A DNA stretch of 64,000 bases from an uncultured Campylobacterales bacterium (GCA_903892995.1 CAITKP010000037.1:62001-126000); one strand, 5' to 3'. Positions 27,971 through 37,351 are shown, numbered from the stretch's first letter. The notes: generated by a model not told the origin, from the sequence alone. Made by a program: numbers and translations.

Positions 27971-30844
27971 TTATGAAAGCGTCACCCTGTTTCTACCGTT
28001 TTCTTTAGAAAGATAAAGTGCAGCATCCGCACGTTTTACCGATTTTTCTATGCCCTCAGAGCTTTGATGGAGTGTTGCACCAAAGCTACATGTAAGCGTT
28101 TGTATATGCTCAAACCGATGTTTTTCAATTTTGATACGCAGATTTTGAGCGATCTTATAAAGCTCTTCTATATCAGAAACGCTTACTAAAATAATAAACT
28201 CCTCACCGCCCCAACGGATAACAAAATCACTTTTTCGAGTGGACTGTGTCACGACACGGACAAGCTCTTTTAAGGTAATATCGCCTACTTCATGTCCATA
28301 AGTATCATTCACATTTTTAAAATGGTCGATGTCAAAGAAGATGATACCAAGGAGGGTATCTCTTGTCTGATTTTCAAGAATAATATTCTCTATTTTCGCA
28401 TCAAAAAAAGCTCGATTATATATGCCTGTAAGCGTATCGTGCATAGCTTTTCCTTCAAGCGCGATATTCTCTTGCATAGTTTGAGTGATATCTGTAAAAG
28501 TTACAATATGGTGCTCACCATATTTATTAAATTGGATCGTAAAACTATGCAAAACTCCATTTTTATCTGCCATCAAAACGATCCTGTTTTTTTCATCAAG
28601 ATGCTCTAGATAGGAGATCCAATTATGTTCTGGAGGTACTTTTTTTAGGGAATAGTATCGCTCATCTTCAACAAAATAGTCACAAATACAATCATGATTT
28701 TTTAAAAACTTCTCTATACTTTCATAATCAAAAAACTCTAAAAACTTTTTATTTGAATCTTCAAGTTTAAGACCATTTGTAATCACAATGATAGAGTTTT
28801 GCATATCTAAAATCTTTTGCGTTTTAGTGGAGAGGTCTAAGAGTTTTATTTTTTGAGCAAACTCTCTAAAGATAAAGAGTGCCAAAATCAATATAATAAC
28901 CGTCCCTCCAGCGAGAAAAAGTGTAAAAAGCTGCTTTTGTAGTTGTATAGCTCCGTTTTGCATCTCAAACACAAGCACCGCAGAAATATTATGCGTTACA
29001 GGATTTCGTAAAGGCATAAAGCTAAAAAGCGCACCAGAATCTTTGTCAGCAAGCGTAAAGATATCCCCTTTTAAGATCTCATCACTCACAAATTGTTTCT
29101 GCATTTGAGTAAGCTTTTTATCATCAAAATATAAACAACTATTTTCAAGCTGCTGTTTTGTCGTTTTCTCATAATAAAAGTTTTTAAAATCGCTTTTTTG
29201 GTAGTTTGATGCTTCCTCTTTAAAAACTTTTCCATCCACAACATTTTTTTGAACTAAAAAACCGACCTTGGCTTTATGGATAACTGCAAAATCTTTGACC
29301 ATTTCAAACGCACTCAAAGAGACCTCAACACTGCCTACATGCTCTTTTACTCCATCAGCATTTGTATAAAACAGTGGATAAACATAGCAAAAACCATCGT
29401 AAATGCGACCCTCTTCAAACCCTTCAGTTGGTGTTAAATTATGGTTGACATACTCTACTGTATGGCGGATTTGGCTAAGATTCTCACCATATTTTTGTGG
29501 TCTGTTAAATCTTAAAAAACTCTCATTATTTTTAAGATGAAAATGGAGTTGCTGGATACCATAATGCTTATAAGTCTCGTACAAAAACATAAAATGCTGG
29601 TAGAGTTTTTCTCTCGCTTTGTCTTTCTCTGCTCCATAAGCTTCATGCATCAAAGCTGCGACATCGGGTTTGTTGATGTCGTTTTGAAATATCCTATTTG
29701 CAAGATTTCGATAATTTTTATAAACAAATTCATAATCTGTTTGCAGATCTGTGTTGTATTGGTCTAAATACTGCTTTTGTGTACTCTTTTTATAGGCGTT
29801 TAAAATCGCCCAATTGCCTATAACAGCTAGCGAAAATATCGTGATAAATATGACACTGTATTTAGATAAACGCCCTTTTGTTTGAAAAATATTTTCATTT
29901 TTATTGAAGAGCAGAAGATATAAAAATAGCAAAATTACAATGCTAAAAAAGAGAACCATATTGATAAAACGCACCATGCTGGTGTCTGCTGAGAGGTTGA
30001 TCTTTTGAAACATCAACACATACGCCATAGGTTTCTCATCAGTATCAAAAATCGTCAAGTTGCTAATAAGAAGATTGGAGCTTTGATCGACCATATAATG
30101 ACTATTTGTGTTTAAAAACTTTTCAACGCCTCGCTTGGAAATGTAGTCTATATATGAAGCGTTTGCATTTTTATTTGCAAGATAATATTCACCTATAAAC
30201 TTTTCGCTAAAGGGATGAATAAACTGATTTTTATAGCTTTTATCCGCTAAAACGATGGTCTCAAATCCATCTTCTGACATCTTTTGCGCGATGGAATTAA
30301 AGTGAGTAATAACTTCTAAATAACCCAGAAAAAGATGCTTTTTCCCATACAAAGGTACCATAGTTCTAATCGCAAGATCAAAATCTCCCACATTTACCGA
30401 TGTCTTTACATGAGGCTCACCTATCTCTTTTTGTACATCTTTGCGTATTTTACTAAACTCTTCTCCCTTCTTATGAGTCCAACTTCTGGCGATTACAAGC
30501 CCTTTTGGATCAATAAGCTGAAACCAAACATTTTTAAAATCTGTTTCTTGTCCTAACTGGATAGAGTAGTTTTCAAGCTGTTTTGCTACATCGCTATGTG
30601 AAATAAATGCAGATTTGAGATCATCATTTTGTGAAAGTAAAAGAGCGATGCTTAAAGTGGAGTTCTTTTTTGCCTGTAAAAGAGTTTGAAAACTTGAAAT
30701 AGCGGTCTGAGAATTTTTGTAACACTCACGATCAAACGTAGCTGCAAGATATGAAGACTTATACTTTTCGCCAATCACCACAAAAAGCAACGCGATAGTA
30801 GTAAATAATGCCAGTAAAAGTAGATTCCAATATCTATTTTTCAT
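27971..30844 (-). CDS. Large membrane diguanylate cyclase with two extracytoplasmic sensors
   Basis: A 957-residue protein. It has TM1 (about 7-25), a first periplasmic sensor of about 260 residues, TMs near 290-310 and 330-350, a second sensor, TM near 645-665, a PAS-like segment, then GGDEF. The active site is RWGGEEF (GGEEF variant, near 880) with an RxxD product-inhibition site (RKSD) just upstream, so cyclic-di-GMP synthesis with feedback is predicted. Two consecutive sensor modules separated by membrane hairpins are unusual. It is monocistronic. A palindrome variant encodes L-T-C at 28086. Confidence 0.88.
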   Translation of the reverse strand: MKNRYWNLLLLALFTTIALLFVVIGEKYKSSYLAATFDRECYKNSQTAISSFQTLLQAKKNSTLSIALLLSQNDDLKSAFISHSDVAKQLENYSIQLGQETDFKNVWFQLIDPKGLVIARSWTHKKGEEFSKIRKDVQKEIGEPHVKTSVNVGDFDLAIRTMVPLYGKKHLFLGYLEVITHFNSIAQKMSEDGFETIVLADKSYKNQFIHPFSEKFIGEYYLANKNANASYIDYISKRGVEKFLNTNSHYMVDQSSNLLISNLTIFDTDEKPMAYVLMFQKINLSADTSMVRFINMVLFFSIVILLFLYLLLFNKNENIFQTKGRLSKYSVIFITIFSLAVIGNWAILNAYKKSTQKQYLDQYNTDLQTDYEFVYKNYRNLANRIFQNDINKPDVAALMHEAYGAEKDKAREKLYQHFMFLYETYKHYGIQQLHFHLKNNESFLRFNRPQKYGENLSQIRHTVEYVNHNLTPTEGFEEGRIYDGFCYVYPLFYTNADGVKEHVGSVEVSLSAFEMVKDFAVIHKAKVGFLVQKNVVDGKVFKEEASNYQKSDFKNFYYEKTTKQQLENSCLYFDDKKLTQMQKQFVSDEILKGDIFTLADKDSGALFSFMPLRNPVTHNISAVLVFEMQNGAIQLQKQLFTLFLAGGTVIILILALFIFREFAQKIKLLDLSTKTQKILDMQNSIIVITNGLKLEDSNKKFLEFFDYESIEKFLKNHDCICDYFVEDERYYSLKKVPPEHNWISYLEHLDEKNRIVLMADKNGVLHSFTIQFNKYGEHHIVTFTDITQTMQENIALEGKAMHDTLTGIYNRAFFDAKIENIILENQTRDTLLGIIFFDIDHFKNVNDTYGHEVGDITLKELVRVVTQSTRKSDFVIRWGGEEFIILVSVSDIEELYKIAQNLRIKIEKHRFEHIQTLTCSFGATLHQSSEGIEKSVKRADAALYLSKENGRNRVTLS

Positions 30845-30897
30845 AATACCTCTATCGCTTAATGTCCAATTTTAAAATAATTAAGATTAAAAGTTGT

Positions 30898-30903
30898 TAT
30901 AAT
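30898..30903 (+). promoter_or_regulatory. -10 box of the Cys-rich orphan gene
   Basis: TATAAT at 30898-30903, followed by TTCGAAA, lies 27 bases before the ATG at 30930. The ompA-family gene has the similar CTACAATTTCGAAA at the same kind of position. Motif-based call only. Confidence 0.5.
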
Positions 30904-30929
30904 TTCGAAATTTTTTTTAAAAGAGAACT

Positions 30930-31250
30930 ATGAAACTTCCTCGTGGATTTGGTAAAAACTATTTTACTCTCCGTGCCATCACCGCTACTGTCAACCAAGT
31001 AACGATGCATGCACAGTGTTCACGAGTACAGAGTTTTCACATGACTCATTTTGCAAGCGATGAGCTTGAAGCAGAATGCGAAGAGGAAGAACTCGCCGCC
31101 ACGCTCGGTACACTAGAACTCTCCCAAAAACCTTGCCAGTGTAACTGTTTTTACAAAAGACGCACCAAAAAAACCCTCAAACTTCACGCAAAAGAAAAAT
31201 CAAAACCTCAAATCTTTGTTACTTTAAATACCTCCATTTCACCACCTTGA
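30930..31250 (+). CDS. Unrecognised 106-residue protein with Cys-x-Cys-x-Cys motif
   Basis: ATG 30930 follows AAAAGAGAA at a suitable distance and a -10 box. The protein has no signal peptide. It contains a single Cys near residue 30, one in EAECEEEELAA, and a C-Q-C-N-C cluster near residues 70-75 followed by a strongly basic KRRTKKTLKLHAKEKSK tail. The clustered cysteines suggest metal binding, but I do not recognise the family. It sits 67 bases upstream of a TonB receptor and may be a separate unit. Confidence 0.55.
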   Translation: MKLPRGFGKNYFTLRAITATVNQVTMHAQCSRVQSFHMTHFASDELEAECEEEELAATLGTLELSQKPCQCNCFYKRRTKKTLKLHAKEKSKPQIFVTLNTSISPP

Positions 31251-31317
31251 AAACCCTTACATGTAAAGTAATCTTTACAAGACAAGCAAAAAAATCACAA
31301 AAATTTCAAGGAAAATT

Positions 31318-33246
31318 ATGAAAAAAAATATAAAAATTTCACTTATCACTGTTGCTTTTTTAAGCTCATTGCATGCGCAAGAGAGTGTCGTTTTAGAACC
31401 TTTAACGGTGGATTCGACTGCCATTAAAACAGATGAACTCAAATCTACTGATGCCGTAGAAATCTATACAGCAGCAGACATCGAAAAAGCACATGTACAA
31501 AATTTGTATGAGTTTTTAAATGAGCAAACATCAATCACAACTATTCCATCTTATGGCAATCCATTTACTCAGTCTATAGACCTTCATGGATATGGACTTG
31601 CCAATGGTTTTGAAAACGTAGTTATCACTCTTGATGGTAGAAAACTCAATAATATCGACAGCGTTCCACAACTTCTCGCAGCAATCTCGCCAAACTCTAT
31701 AGAACGCATCGAGATTATTAAGTCTAGCGGTATCGTGACAGCCGGCGATGGCGCAAATGGCGGTGTCATTAACATTATCACCAAGAAAAATAATGACACA
31801 AAAGAGGTCTCATTTTATGGTGGGAGCTACGGCACTGCTGATGGAGCATTTTATATAGCAAACCACACAGATAAACTCTCAATATCAGCAAATGCAGAAG
31901 CACAAAAATCTAACGGCATCCGCACTATCGATGCAAATGGAAATAAAGATGCTAATAAGCTCGCAACGGGGAGTTTCAACCTTACATACACTCCAATACA
32001 ACAACTAGAACTCAGGCTTGGTGCCACTTCTTCAAGAACGGATGTGACCTATGGTGGAAGTATGGCGAAAGCTCAATATGAGAGCAATCCTACTCAACTA
32101 GCAGGCTATACTTCAGAGCAATTATTTGATACAGATGCCCTCAATGCAGGTTTGACCTACTTCGTTGATAAGAAACTTTCCTTACATGTAGACACAAGTC
32201 ATGAAGGAAAAAAATCTGATTATGTACCATCATATAGCGGCCCATCCTATTATGATTATAACTCCGTGAAAATCTCTTTTGATTACACGACTGAAAACAT
32301 AATCTTAAATGGTGGATATGATGGTTTTTATGGTTCAAGAGAACAATCATCAAACACTTTTCACAAGCAAAATAACGCAGGCTTTTTCATGAGTCAATTT
32401 CATTTTGGAGCAGATACATTTAAAGCTGGATACCGATTTGAAAGAGTGCATTATGATTTTGCCGATCAAGGACTTAATTCAACTCATACACTACATGGTG
32501 CAGAACTAGGTTATAACCATGTACTAGATAAAGAAAGCTCACTTTTTGCCAACTATTCTCACTCCTATCAAGCACCGGATATTGACAAATTTTTTGGGTT
32601 TGATGCTAACACATGGACAGTTTTTTACAGTGGAAATATAAATCCGATGGAAGCAAATAATTACACAATCGGCTATAACAACATCCAAAAAAACAATAAA
32701 TTCAAAGCGTCACTCTATTATATTGACCTGAAAAATGAGATATATTATGATCCAAGCTATGTGGCTAATCCAAATTCTCTAAATTCAAACATCAACAAAT
32801 CCCACAAATATGGAGTTGATCTCTCTGAAAATATAATCGTCAATCAGCAGTTCAATGGCGCATTAAACTATAATTATGTCCAAGCAATCATCGATCAAGA
32901 CAGTTTCAATACTAGTTACTCAGGCAATAAGCTTCCAGGAGTAAGTAACCACTCAGTAAAAGCAACACTCAACTACTTGCCAAATCCATTCGCAACCCTT
33001 TCGCTCATCGAGACATATAGAAGCGAAGCTTATGCAGCTGATGACTTTGCAAATAATTTTTCTCAAAAACAAGATGCTTACATGAGTACAGATATTTCTG
33101 CAACTTATACAAAAAACAATTGGGAAATCTTTGCTAAAATAAATAACTTATTTAATCAAAAAAATGGTTTATGGACTTATGATGATGCAATCTATCCAGT
33201 TAACTACACAACCACTGCAATCGCAGGTTTCAAACTCAAGTTCTAA
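31318..33246 (+). CDS. TonB-dependent outer membrane receptor (probable cobalamin/corrinoid)
   Basis: A 642-residue BtuB-like receptor: signal peptide (to HAQ), TonB-box-like segment (EPLTVDST), plug domain (about 40-160, with SIERIEIIKSSGIVTAGDGA and NGGVINIITKK) and a 22-strand barrel ending in FKLKF. Substrate is inferred from the downstream cobyric acid synthase and Cys-rich gene, which point to cobalamin uptake or salvage. No cobalamin riboswitch fits in the 67-base leader, which instead holds a palindrome at 31257-31266. Confidence 0.85.
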   Translation: MKKNIKISLITVAFLSSLHAQESVVLEPLTVDSTAIKTDELKSTDAVEIYTAADIEKAHVQNLYEFLNEQTSITTIPSYGNPFTQSIDLHGYGLANGFENVVITLDGRKLNNIDSVPQLLAAISPNSIERIEIIKSSGIVTAGDGANGGVINIITKKNNDTKEVSFYGGSYGTADGAFYIANHTDKLSISANAEAQKSNGIRTIDANGNKDANKLATGSFNLTYTPIQQLELRLGATSSRTDVTYGGSMAKAQYESNPTQLAGYTSEQLFDTDALNAGLTYFVDKKLSLHVDTSHEGKKSDYVPSYSGPSYYDYNSVKISFDYTTENIILNGGYDGFYGSREQSSNTFHKQNNAGFFMSQFHFGADTFKAGYRFERVHYDFADQGLNSTHTLHGAELGYNHVLDKESSLFANYSHSYQAPDIDKFFGFDANTWTVFYSGNINPMEANNYTIGYNNIQKNNKFKASLYYIDLKNEIYYDPSYVANPNSLNSNINKSHKYGVDLSENIIVNQQFNGALNYNYVQAIIDQDSFNTSYSGNKLPGVSNHSVKATLNYLPNPFATLSLIETYRSEAYAADDFANNFSQKQDAYMSTDISATYTKNNWEIFAKINNLFNQKNGLWTYDDAIYPVNYTTTAIAGFKLKF

Positions 33247-33254
33247 GGCAAAAA

Positions 33255-33833
33255 ATGAAGATCATAACACGAGAGTTTTTACGTTATAAATTTTTAAATT
33301 CTCTGTTTATGGGGCTTAGTATTGGGAGTATATTTATTATTTATACTCCTCTTGAGCCTTCTGTTTATTCAGCGGGTGGGATTATTTTGGCACTTTTTAC
33401 CCTTTTTGTGGCAAAACTCTATGCAAAGATCTTACATGTAAGCTACTTTTTCAAAATCTCGCTCTTTGTAGAACTTGCCCTACTTTTTGCCATCAGCTAT
33501 TTTTTGCTCTTTGAAGAAAACTACACAAGTGCGCTTATCTACTATATCAGCTACCAAGCGACCTTTATTTTTGGTTCCTATCTTGTGCGTGCGGAGACAC
33601 TATTTTTTAAAAAATCTGCCCTGCTTACTTTGGTGGACGTTGTGAAACAAAAAGGATATTTAGCCGGCATGGCTCTCTCATACCTCTTTTACAAATTGCT
33701 CGAAAAAGCTTACCATGTAGAGAACAAAAATATTCAAGTCTATGAGATGAATTTAGCTCTTTTTTTCGTCGAACTTGCTATCATTTTCTTTCTAATGCGA
33801 TCATTTAAGAAGGAAAAAGATGACTTACTCTGA
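33255..33833 (+). CDS. Membrane protein in cobalamin-linked operon, unknown
   Basis: A 192-residue protein with about 5-6 hydrophobic spans (for example SLFMGLSIGSIFIIY, ISLFVELALLFAISYFLL, LALFFVELAIIFFLMRSF). It lies 9 bases after the TonB receptor and overlaps the Cys-rich gene start by 14 bases, so it is cotranscribed. It could be the inner-membrane partner for transport, but no transporter signature is visible. A palindrome at 33432-33441 encodes L-H-V. Confidence 0.6.
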   Translation: MKIITREFLRYKFLNSLFMGLSIGSIFIIYTPLEPSVYSAGGIILALFTLFVAKLYAKILHVSYFFKISLFVELALLFAISYFLLFEENYTSALIYYISYQATFIFGSYLVRAETLFFKKSALLTLVDVVKQKGYLAGMALSYLFYKLLEKAYHVENKNIQVYEMNLALFFVELAIIFFLMRSFKKEKDDLL

Positions 33834-34245
33834 GTGGTTTGATGCACATGCGACAAAACATAAAACTATCATAAAAAAGCTTCTTGCACAAAACTTCACA
33901 TCTGATCAAATCATCGAATATTTCGAGTTTTCAAATATGGCAAAACATGAAAAAGAGTTCTGCCTTTTATATGAAACCAAAAAAAAATGTCATGATATCG
34001 CGTATCTCAACTGCTACTTTTGTGCTTGTCCTCATTTTCGTTTTAAAAATGATGGGATTGAAAAAATAGAAGAAAAAACCAAATACAGCTTTTGCGCCAT
34101 CGATGCCAAAGATGGCGCTCTTGCGACTTATGGCGATGCTATACATCAAGATTGTAGCAACTGCGAAGTGCCGCATTCCAAAAAATATATCGAGCAAAAA
34201 TTTGACCTTGATTGGAAAAATGCGATGAGGGAGTGTGCGTTATGA
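33820..34245 (+). CDS. Cysteine-rich small domain protein linked to cobalamin synthesis
   Basis: A 141-residue protein with many paired Cys: EFCLLYETKKKCHDIAYLNC, YFCACPHF, YSFCAID, HQDCSNCEVPHS. This pattern fits the cysteine-rich small domain (PF04071-like), often encoded next to cobalamin genes or fused to CobD-type enzymes. It probably binds metal or an iron-sulfur cluster. It overlaps cobQ by ATGA. Family call from memory of the pattern. Confidence 0.65.
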   Translation: MTYSEWFDAHATKHKTIIKKLLAQNFTSDQIIEYFEFSNMAKHEKEFCLLYETKKKCHDIAYLNCYFCACPHFRFKNDGIEKIEEKTKYSFCAIDAKDGALATYGDAIHQDCSNCEVPHSKKYIEQKFDLDWKNAMRECAL

Positions 34246-35630
34246 GATCATTAAGTGTTTTTGGAACTTCCAGCGATGCAGGAAAATCAACTCTCTCTTT
34301 TGCTCTAACCTACCTTTTACACTCCCGCGGCGTAAAAGTCGCCCCTTTTAAAGCACAAAATGTCTCAAATAACTCTCACATCTGCGATGATGGCGGAGAG
34401 ATCGCCATCCCGCAACACTTTGCCGCCGAAGCTATCGGCATCGCAACGTCGCACTTTATGAACCCTATTTTGATCAAATCAGGCTCAAAAAACGCAGCAC
34501 ATCTCATCATCAACGGTGAAGCAGTAGCAAATGTGGAGTTGCATGAGTATTTTAAAAATATAAATTCCCTCAAACCGCATGTAAAAAAAGCGTTTAAAAA
34601 ACTCTCCAAAGAGTACGAGTGCATTGTCGCTGAGGGCGCTGGAAGTCCTGTGGAGCTCAATCTCATGGATAAAGACCTCTCAAACATCTTTGTCGCGCAG
34701 GAGTTTGACACTAAAATCATCCTTGTCGCAGATATTGAGAGAGGCGGGGTTTTTGCTTCTATTGTGGGAGTTTTAGCACTTCTTCCAAAGAGTTTGAAAA
34801 AAAATGTGATCGGTGTTATCATCAACAAGTTTCAAGGAGATATCACTCTTTTTGATGATGGCATCACTATTTTAGAGGAGCGTTTTGGTATCAAAGTTTT
34901 GGGCGTTGTACCTTTTAAACCCTTCAATCTCGGCTTTGAAGATGCCCAATCACTCCTAAATTACAGCCAAAACCACTCAAAAGCTATCATCAAAGTCGGT
35001 GTTATCAAACTTCCTCATATCAGCAATTTTACAGATTTTGAACCGCTTATAGCAGATGAAGAGATAGAACTCAGCTTCATCACAAACCCAAGCGAAGCCT
35101 TACATGTAAGCCTTCTCATCATTCCCGGAACTAAAAGAGTTGTTGAGGATTTAATGTGGCTCAAAGAGATGGGATTTGAAGAGATTTTACAATCCAAAAA
35201 GAGAACTATCGTCGCGATTTGTGGCGGATATGAGATGATGTATGAACGTATTTTAGACCCCTACCATATAGAATCTGAGATACAAGAGATACAGGGATTT
35301 GCAAGATTTGAGGGCGATGTCATCTTTAAAGAGAAAAAAGTGCTCAAAAAAGAGAATTATGAGCTCTTTGATTGCAATGTGCAAGGGTATGAGATCCACA
35401 ATGGCGTGGCAAAAAAGAGTGCAAAAAAACATAAAAATCTTTATGGCACTTTTGTGCATGGATTTTTTGACAGCGACGAGATACGCCTAAAACTCTTTAG
35501 TAAGATCGATCCCGCCTACAAGGGTTATGATTTTGCAAAATATAAACGTCAAAAAATAGAAGAGTTTGCCTTACATGTAGAGCAAAATGTAGATATAGAT
35601 TTCATCCACAAAGCGCTTTTAAAAGATTAA
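34242..35630 (+). CDS. cobQ: Cobyric acid synthase
   Basis: About 462 residues from ATG 34242, which overlaps the upstream stop (ATGA) and follows GAGGGAG. The enzyme amidates four carboxylates of adenosylcobyrinic acid diamide. The ATP loop is GTSSDAGKST (8-17), AFKAQNVSNNS follows, and the C-terminal amidotransferase shows the nucleophile Cys in AICGGYEMM and the His in GTFVHGFFD. Palindromes at 35100 and 35571 encode L-H-V. It converges on the radical SAM gene with a 4-base overlap. Confidence 0.92.
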   Translation: MRSLSVFGTSSDAGKSTLSFALTYLLHSRGVKVAPFKAQNVSNNSHICDDGGEIAIPQHFAAEAIGIATSHFMNPILIKSGSKNAAHLIINGEAVANVELHEYFKNINSLKPHVKKAFKKLSKEYECIVAEGAGSPVELNLMDKDLSNIFVAQEFDTKIILVADIERGGVFASIVGVLALLPKSLKKNVIGVIINKFQGDITLFDDGITILEERFGIKVLGVVPFKPFNLGFEDAQSLLNYSQNHSKAIIKVGVIKLPHISNFTDFEPLIADEEIELSFITNPSEALHVSLLIIPGTKRVVEDLMWLKEMGFEEILQSKKRTIVAICGGYEMMYERILDPYHIESEIQEIQGFARFEGDVIFKEKKVLKKENYELFDCNVQGYEIHNGVAKKSAKKHKNLYGTFVHGFFDSDEIRLKLFSKIDPAYKGYDFAKYKRQKIEEFALHVEQNVDIDFIHKALLKD

Positions 35631-36502
35631 TGCTCTAAAAACCTATCTTTATAACTGCATTTTAGACAAAGTTCTTCCACTGCTTTGTGGTTTGCAAAGC
35701 CCTCTAGCATCGCTTTTGAGCGTTTGGATTCGAGTATCGTTTTTAAAGACTCTACATGTAAGTCTCCAAGATTTATCACACCCTCTCCATCAAGGCAACA
35801 TGGCACAACAACACCATTTGCCAATATGCCAATATGCGACTTTAGACCATAACAGCTTGCGTGACTTTCATGGTTTGAACTAAGGGATGGCCACTCAAAA
35901 TAGCTATCAAAATTGAGCAGTATTTTTGAAGCAAGTCTCACTGATTTCACTCGATTTAAAACCACCTCATCCATCTCCAACCTTTCTCCAAAATGCTTCT
36001 CTAAAATCCCAAAAAGCGCTTCATTGAAAGAGCGCTCGGAAAAGGAGGTATCAAGATTCCAAACACGAAGGTTGATAAATGGCTTTGGATACTCTTGCAG
36101 TTTTTTATCACAAACTGCCAAAACACCTTGCATATAACTCTCAAAACTCAGATTTGAATCATTTTTATTGTACGCATTGAGTGAGATGTTAAGCTGGCGA
36201 ATACAGGGATGAAAGAGCGTGGTAAAAGGGTTTTTCTTGAGGTAATACCCACTTGTTGTAAGCTCCACTTCAAAGCCATTAGCAAGTGAGAGATCAAGAT
36301 ATTTATCAAGATTTGAAAGAGTAAGCGGATCGCCCATTACATGTAGGGCAAGATTTTTTGTGTAGGGCTTGAGCTGCAATAATATCTTCTCAAAAAACTC
36401 CAAACTCATCGTTTTTGATGCTTGTAATTTTGGAGGACAAAAACTACAAGCAAGCCCGCAGATATTGGTAATCTCTACATGTACGCGATGAAAATGGCTC
36501 AT
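35627..36502 (-). CDS. Radical SAM protein with SPASM-like C-terminus
   Basis: A 291-residue protein. The radical SAM cluster motif C-x3-C-x2-C is at Cys15, Cys19 and Cys22 (ICGLACSFC), followed by a half barrel with MGDPL. The C-terminus has a SPASM-like Cys set (SCYGLKSHIGILANG, VPCCLDGEG, LCLKCSYKDRF) that would hold extra Fe-S clusters. The product modified is unknown. Three L-H-V/V-H-V codons come from palindrome copies (35752, 36337, 36475). Confidence 0.82.
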   Translation of the reverse strand: MSHFHRVHVEITNICGLACSFCPPKLQASKTMSLEFFEKILLQLKPYTKNLALHVMGDPLTLSNLDKYLDLSLANGFEVELTTSGYYLKKNPFTTLFHPCIRQLNISLNAYNKNDSNLSFESYMQGVLAVCDKKLQEYPKPFINLRVWNLDTSFSERSFNEALFGILEKHFGERLEMDEVVLNRVKSVRLASKILLNFDSYFEWPSLSSNHESHASCYGLKSHIGILANGVVVPCCLDGEGVINLGDLHVESLKTILESKRSKAMLEGFANHKAVEELCLKCSYKDRFLEH

Positions 36503-36571
36503 ATTTTTCTCTCTTTTTGAAACCTTTTTTATGCTATGCTTTTAAACTTCTTGAAAAATAAAAGGAAAAAA

Positions 36572-36925
36572 ATGTACTTACATAAAAAAATTGATAATGT
36601 TGAAACTATACCGCAAAAAGCGGGAAAAGGTGTGGGGATGAAGATGCTTCTCTCGCCTGATGAGTCGCCAAACTTTGCTATGAGAAACTTTACGATCGAA
36701 GCGGGCGGGCATATGCCACTGCATACAAATATCATCGAACATGAGCAGTATGTTTTAGCTGGGCGCGCACTTGTAACCATTGGCGAGGAGAAGTTTGAAG
36801 CACAAGCGGGTGATATCTTGCTGATCCCTGCAAATATGCCTCATGCGTATGAAACACTCGGCGATGAGACGTATAGCTTTTTGTGTTTAGTACCAAAACA
36901 GGAAGATTGCATAAAGGTTTTATAA
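36572..36925 (+). CDS. Single-domain cupin protein
   Basis: About 117 residues from ATG 36572 with AAAGGAAA just upstream; the frame extends 36 bases further without similarity. Cupin motif 1 appears as GGHMPLHTNIIEHEQYVLAG and motif 2 as GDILLIPANMPHAY, giving the His/His/Glu/His metal site. Cupins range from isomerases to regulators, so the role is open. It is divergent from the radical SAM gene and sits before tRNA-Ser. Confidence 0.8.
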   Translation: MYLHKKIDNVETIPQKAGKGVGMKMLLSPDESPNFAMRNFTIEAGGHMPLHTNIIEHEQYVLAGRALVTIGEEKFEAQAGDILLIPANMPHAYETLGDETYSFLCLVPKQEDCIKVL

Positions 36926-36936
36926 AACTTTTTTGC

Positions 36937-36942
36937 TATAAT
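36937..36942 (+). promoter_or_regulatory. Extended -10 promoter of tRNA-Ser
   Basis: TTGCTATAAT ends in TATAAT at 36937-36942 with TG one base before it (extended -10). It lies 18 bases before the tRNA 5' end, as expected for a tRNA promoter. Confidence 0.65.
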
Positions 36943-36960
36943 GCCACTCTCCAACATCGT

Positions 36961-37048
36961 GGACAATTGGGAGAGTGGTTGAATCCAGTCGCCTGGAACG
37001 CGGCCGTAGGGCAACCTACCGTGAGTTCGAATCTCACATTGTCCACCA
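36961..37048 (+). tRNA. tRNA-Ser (anticodon GGA)
   Basis: A class II tRNA. The acceptor stem is GGACAAT at 36961-36967 pairing with ATTGTCC, with an encoded ACCA end (37045-37048). The anticodon stem GTCGC/GCGGC encloses the loop CTGGAAC, giving anticodon GGA (codons UCC/UCU). A long variable arm (GTAGG-GCAA-CCTAC) and a T arm (GTGAG-TTCGAAT-CTCAC) are complete. A defence-like island starts directly downstream, though no duplicated tRNA 3' end was found. Confidence 0.97.
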
Positions 37049-37071
37049 CTTTTCATAACTCAAATCAACTT

Positions 37072-37260
37072 TTACTTCTTTTTCTTGTCACTCGTTTCTA
37101 TACTCTCAAGTTTTTCCAAGCTCTCTTTTAATAGCTTTTTCACCTCTTCAACTTCAAAACCCTGCATAATTATTTTGTATAGGTTTGGTTTGTTCTTTTT
37201 CCAATTATATAGAGTTGTTCTGTCAATATTCAAATATCCAGCAATATCCCTTTGAGTCAT
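37072..37260 (-). CDS. Small helix-turn-helix protein, probable island regulator
   Basis: A 62-residue protein with an N-terminal HTH: MTQRDIAGYLNIDRTTLYNW fits helix 2, turn and recognition helix, followed by a charged helical tail. It is divergent from the methyltransferase across a 154-base region with three TGTTGAAAT boxes. It may be a controller of the island, like C proteins of restriction systems, but it is smaller than most. It ends 24 bases from the tRNA. Confidence 0.6.
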   Translation of the reverse strand: MTQRDIAGYLNIDRTTLYNWKKNKPNLYKIIMQGFEVEEVKKLLKESLEKLESIETSDKKKK

Positions 37261-37351
37261 TTTATACCTACTTTTTTATAGTAGGCTACATATAGGCACT
37301 TTACAAAACAACAGTTGTTATATTCTACAAATAATGTATTTATAGTTTAAT

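Noticed and set aside
31251-31317. Cobalamin riboswitch before the TonB receptor
   Set aside because: Only 67 bases are available and no B12-box-like sequence is seen.
34376-34828. 150-codon reverse open frame inside cobQ
   Set aside because: A shadow of the cobQ frame; the forward protein shows all family motifs and the reverse translation shows none.
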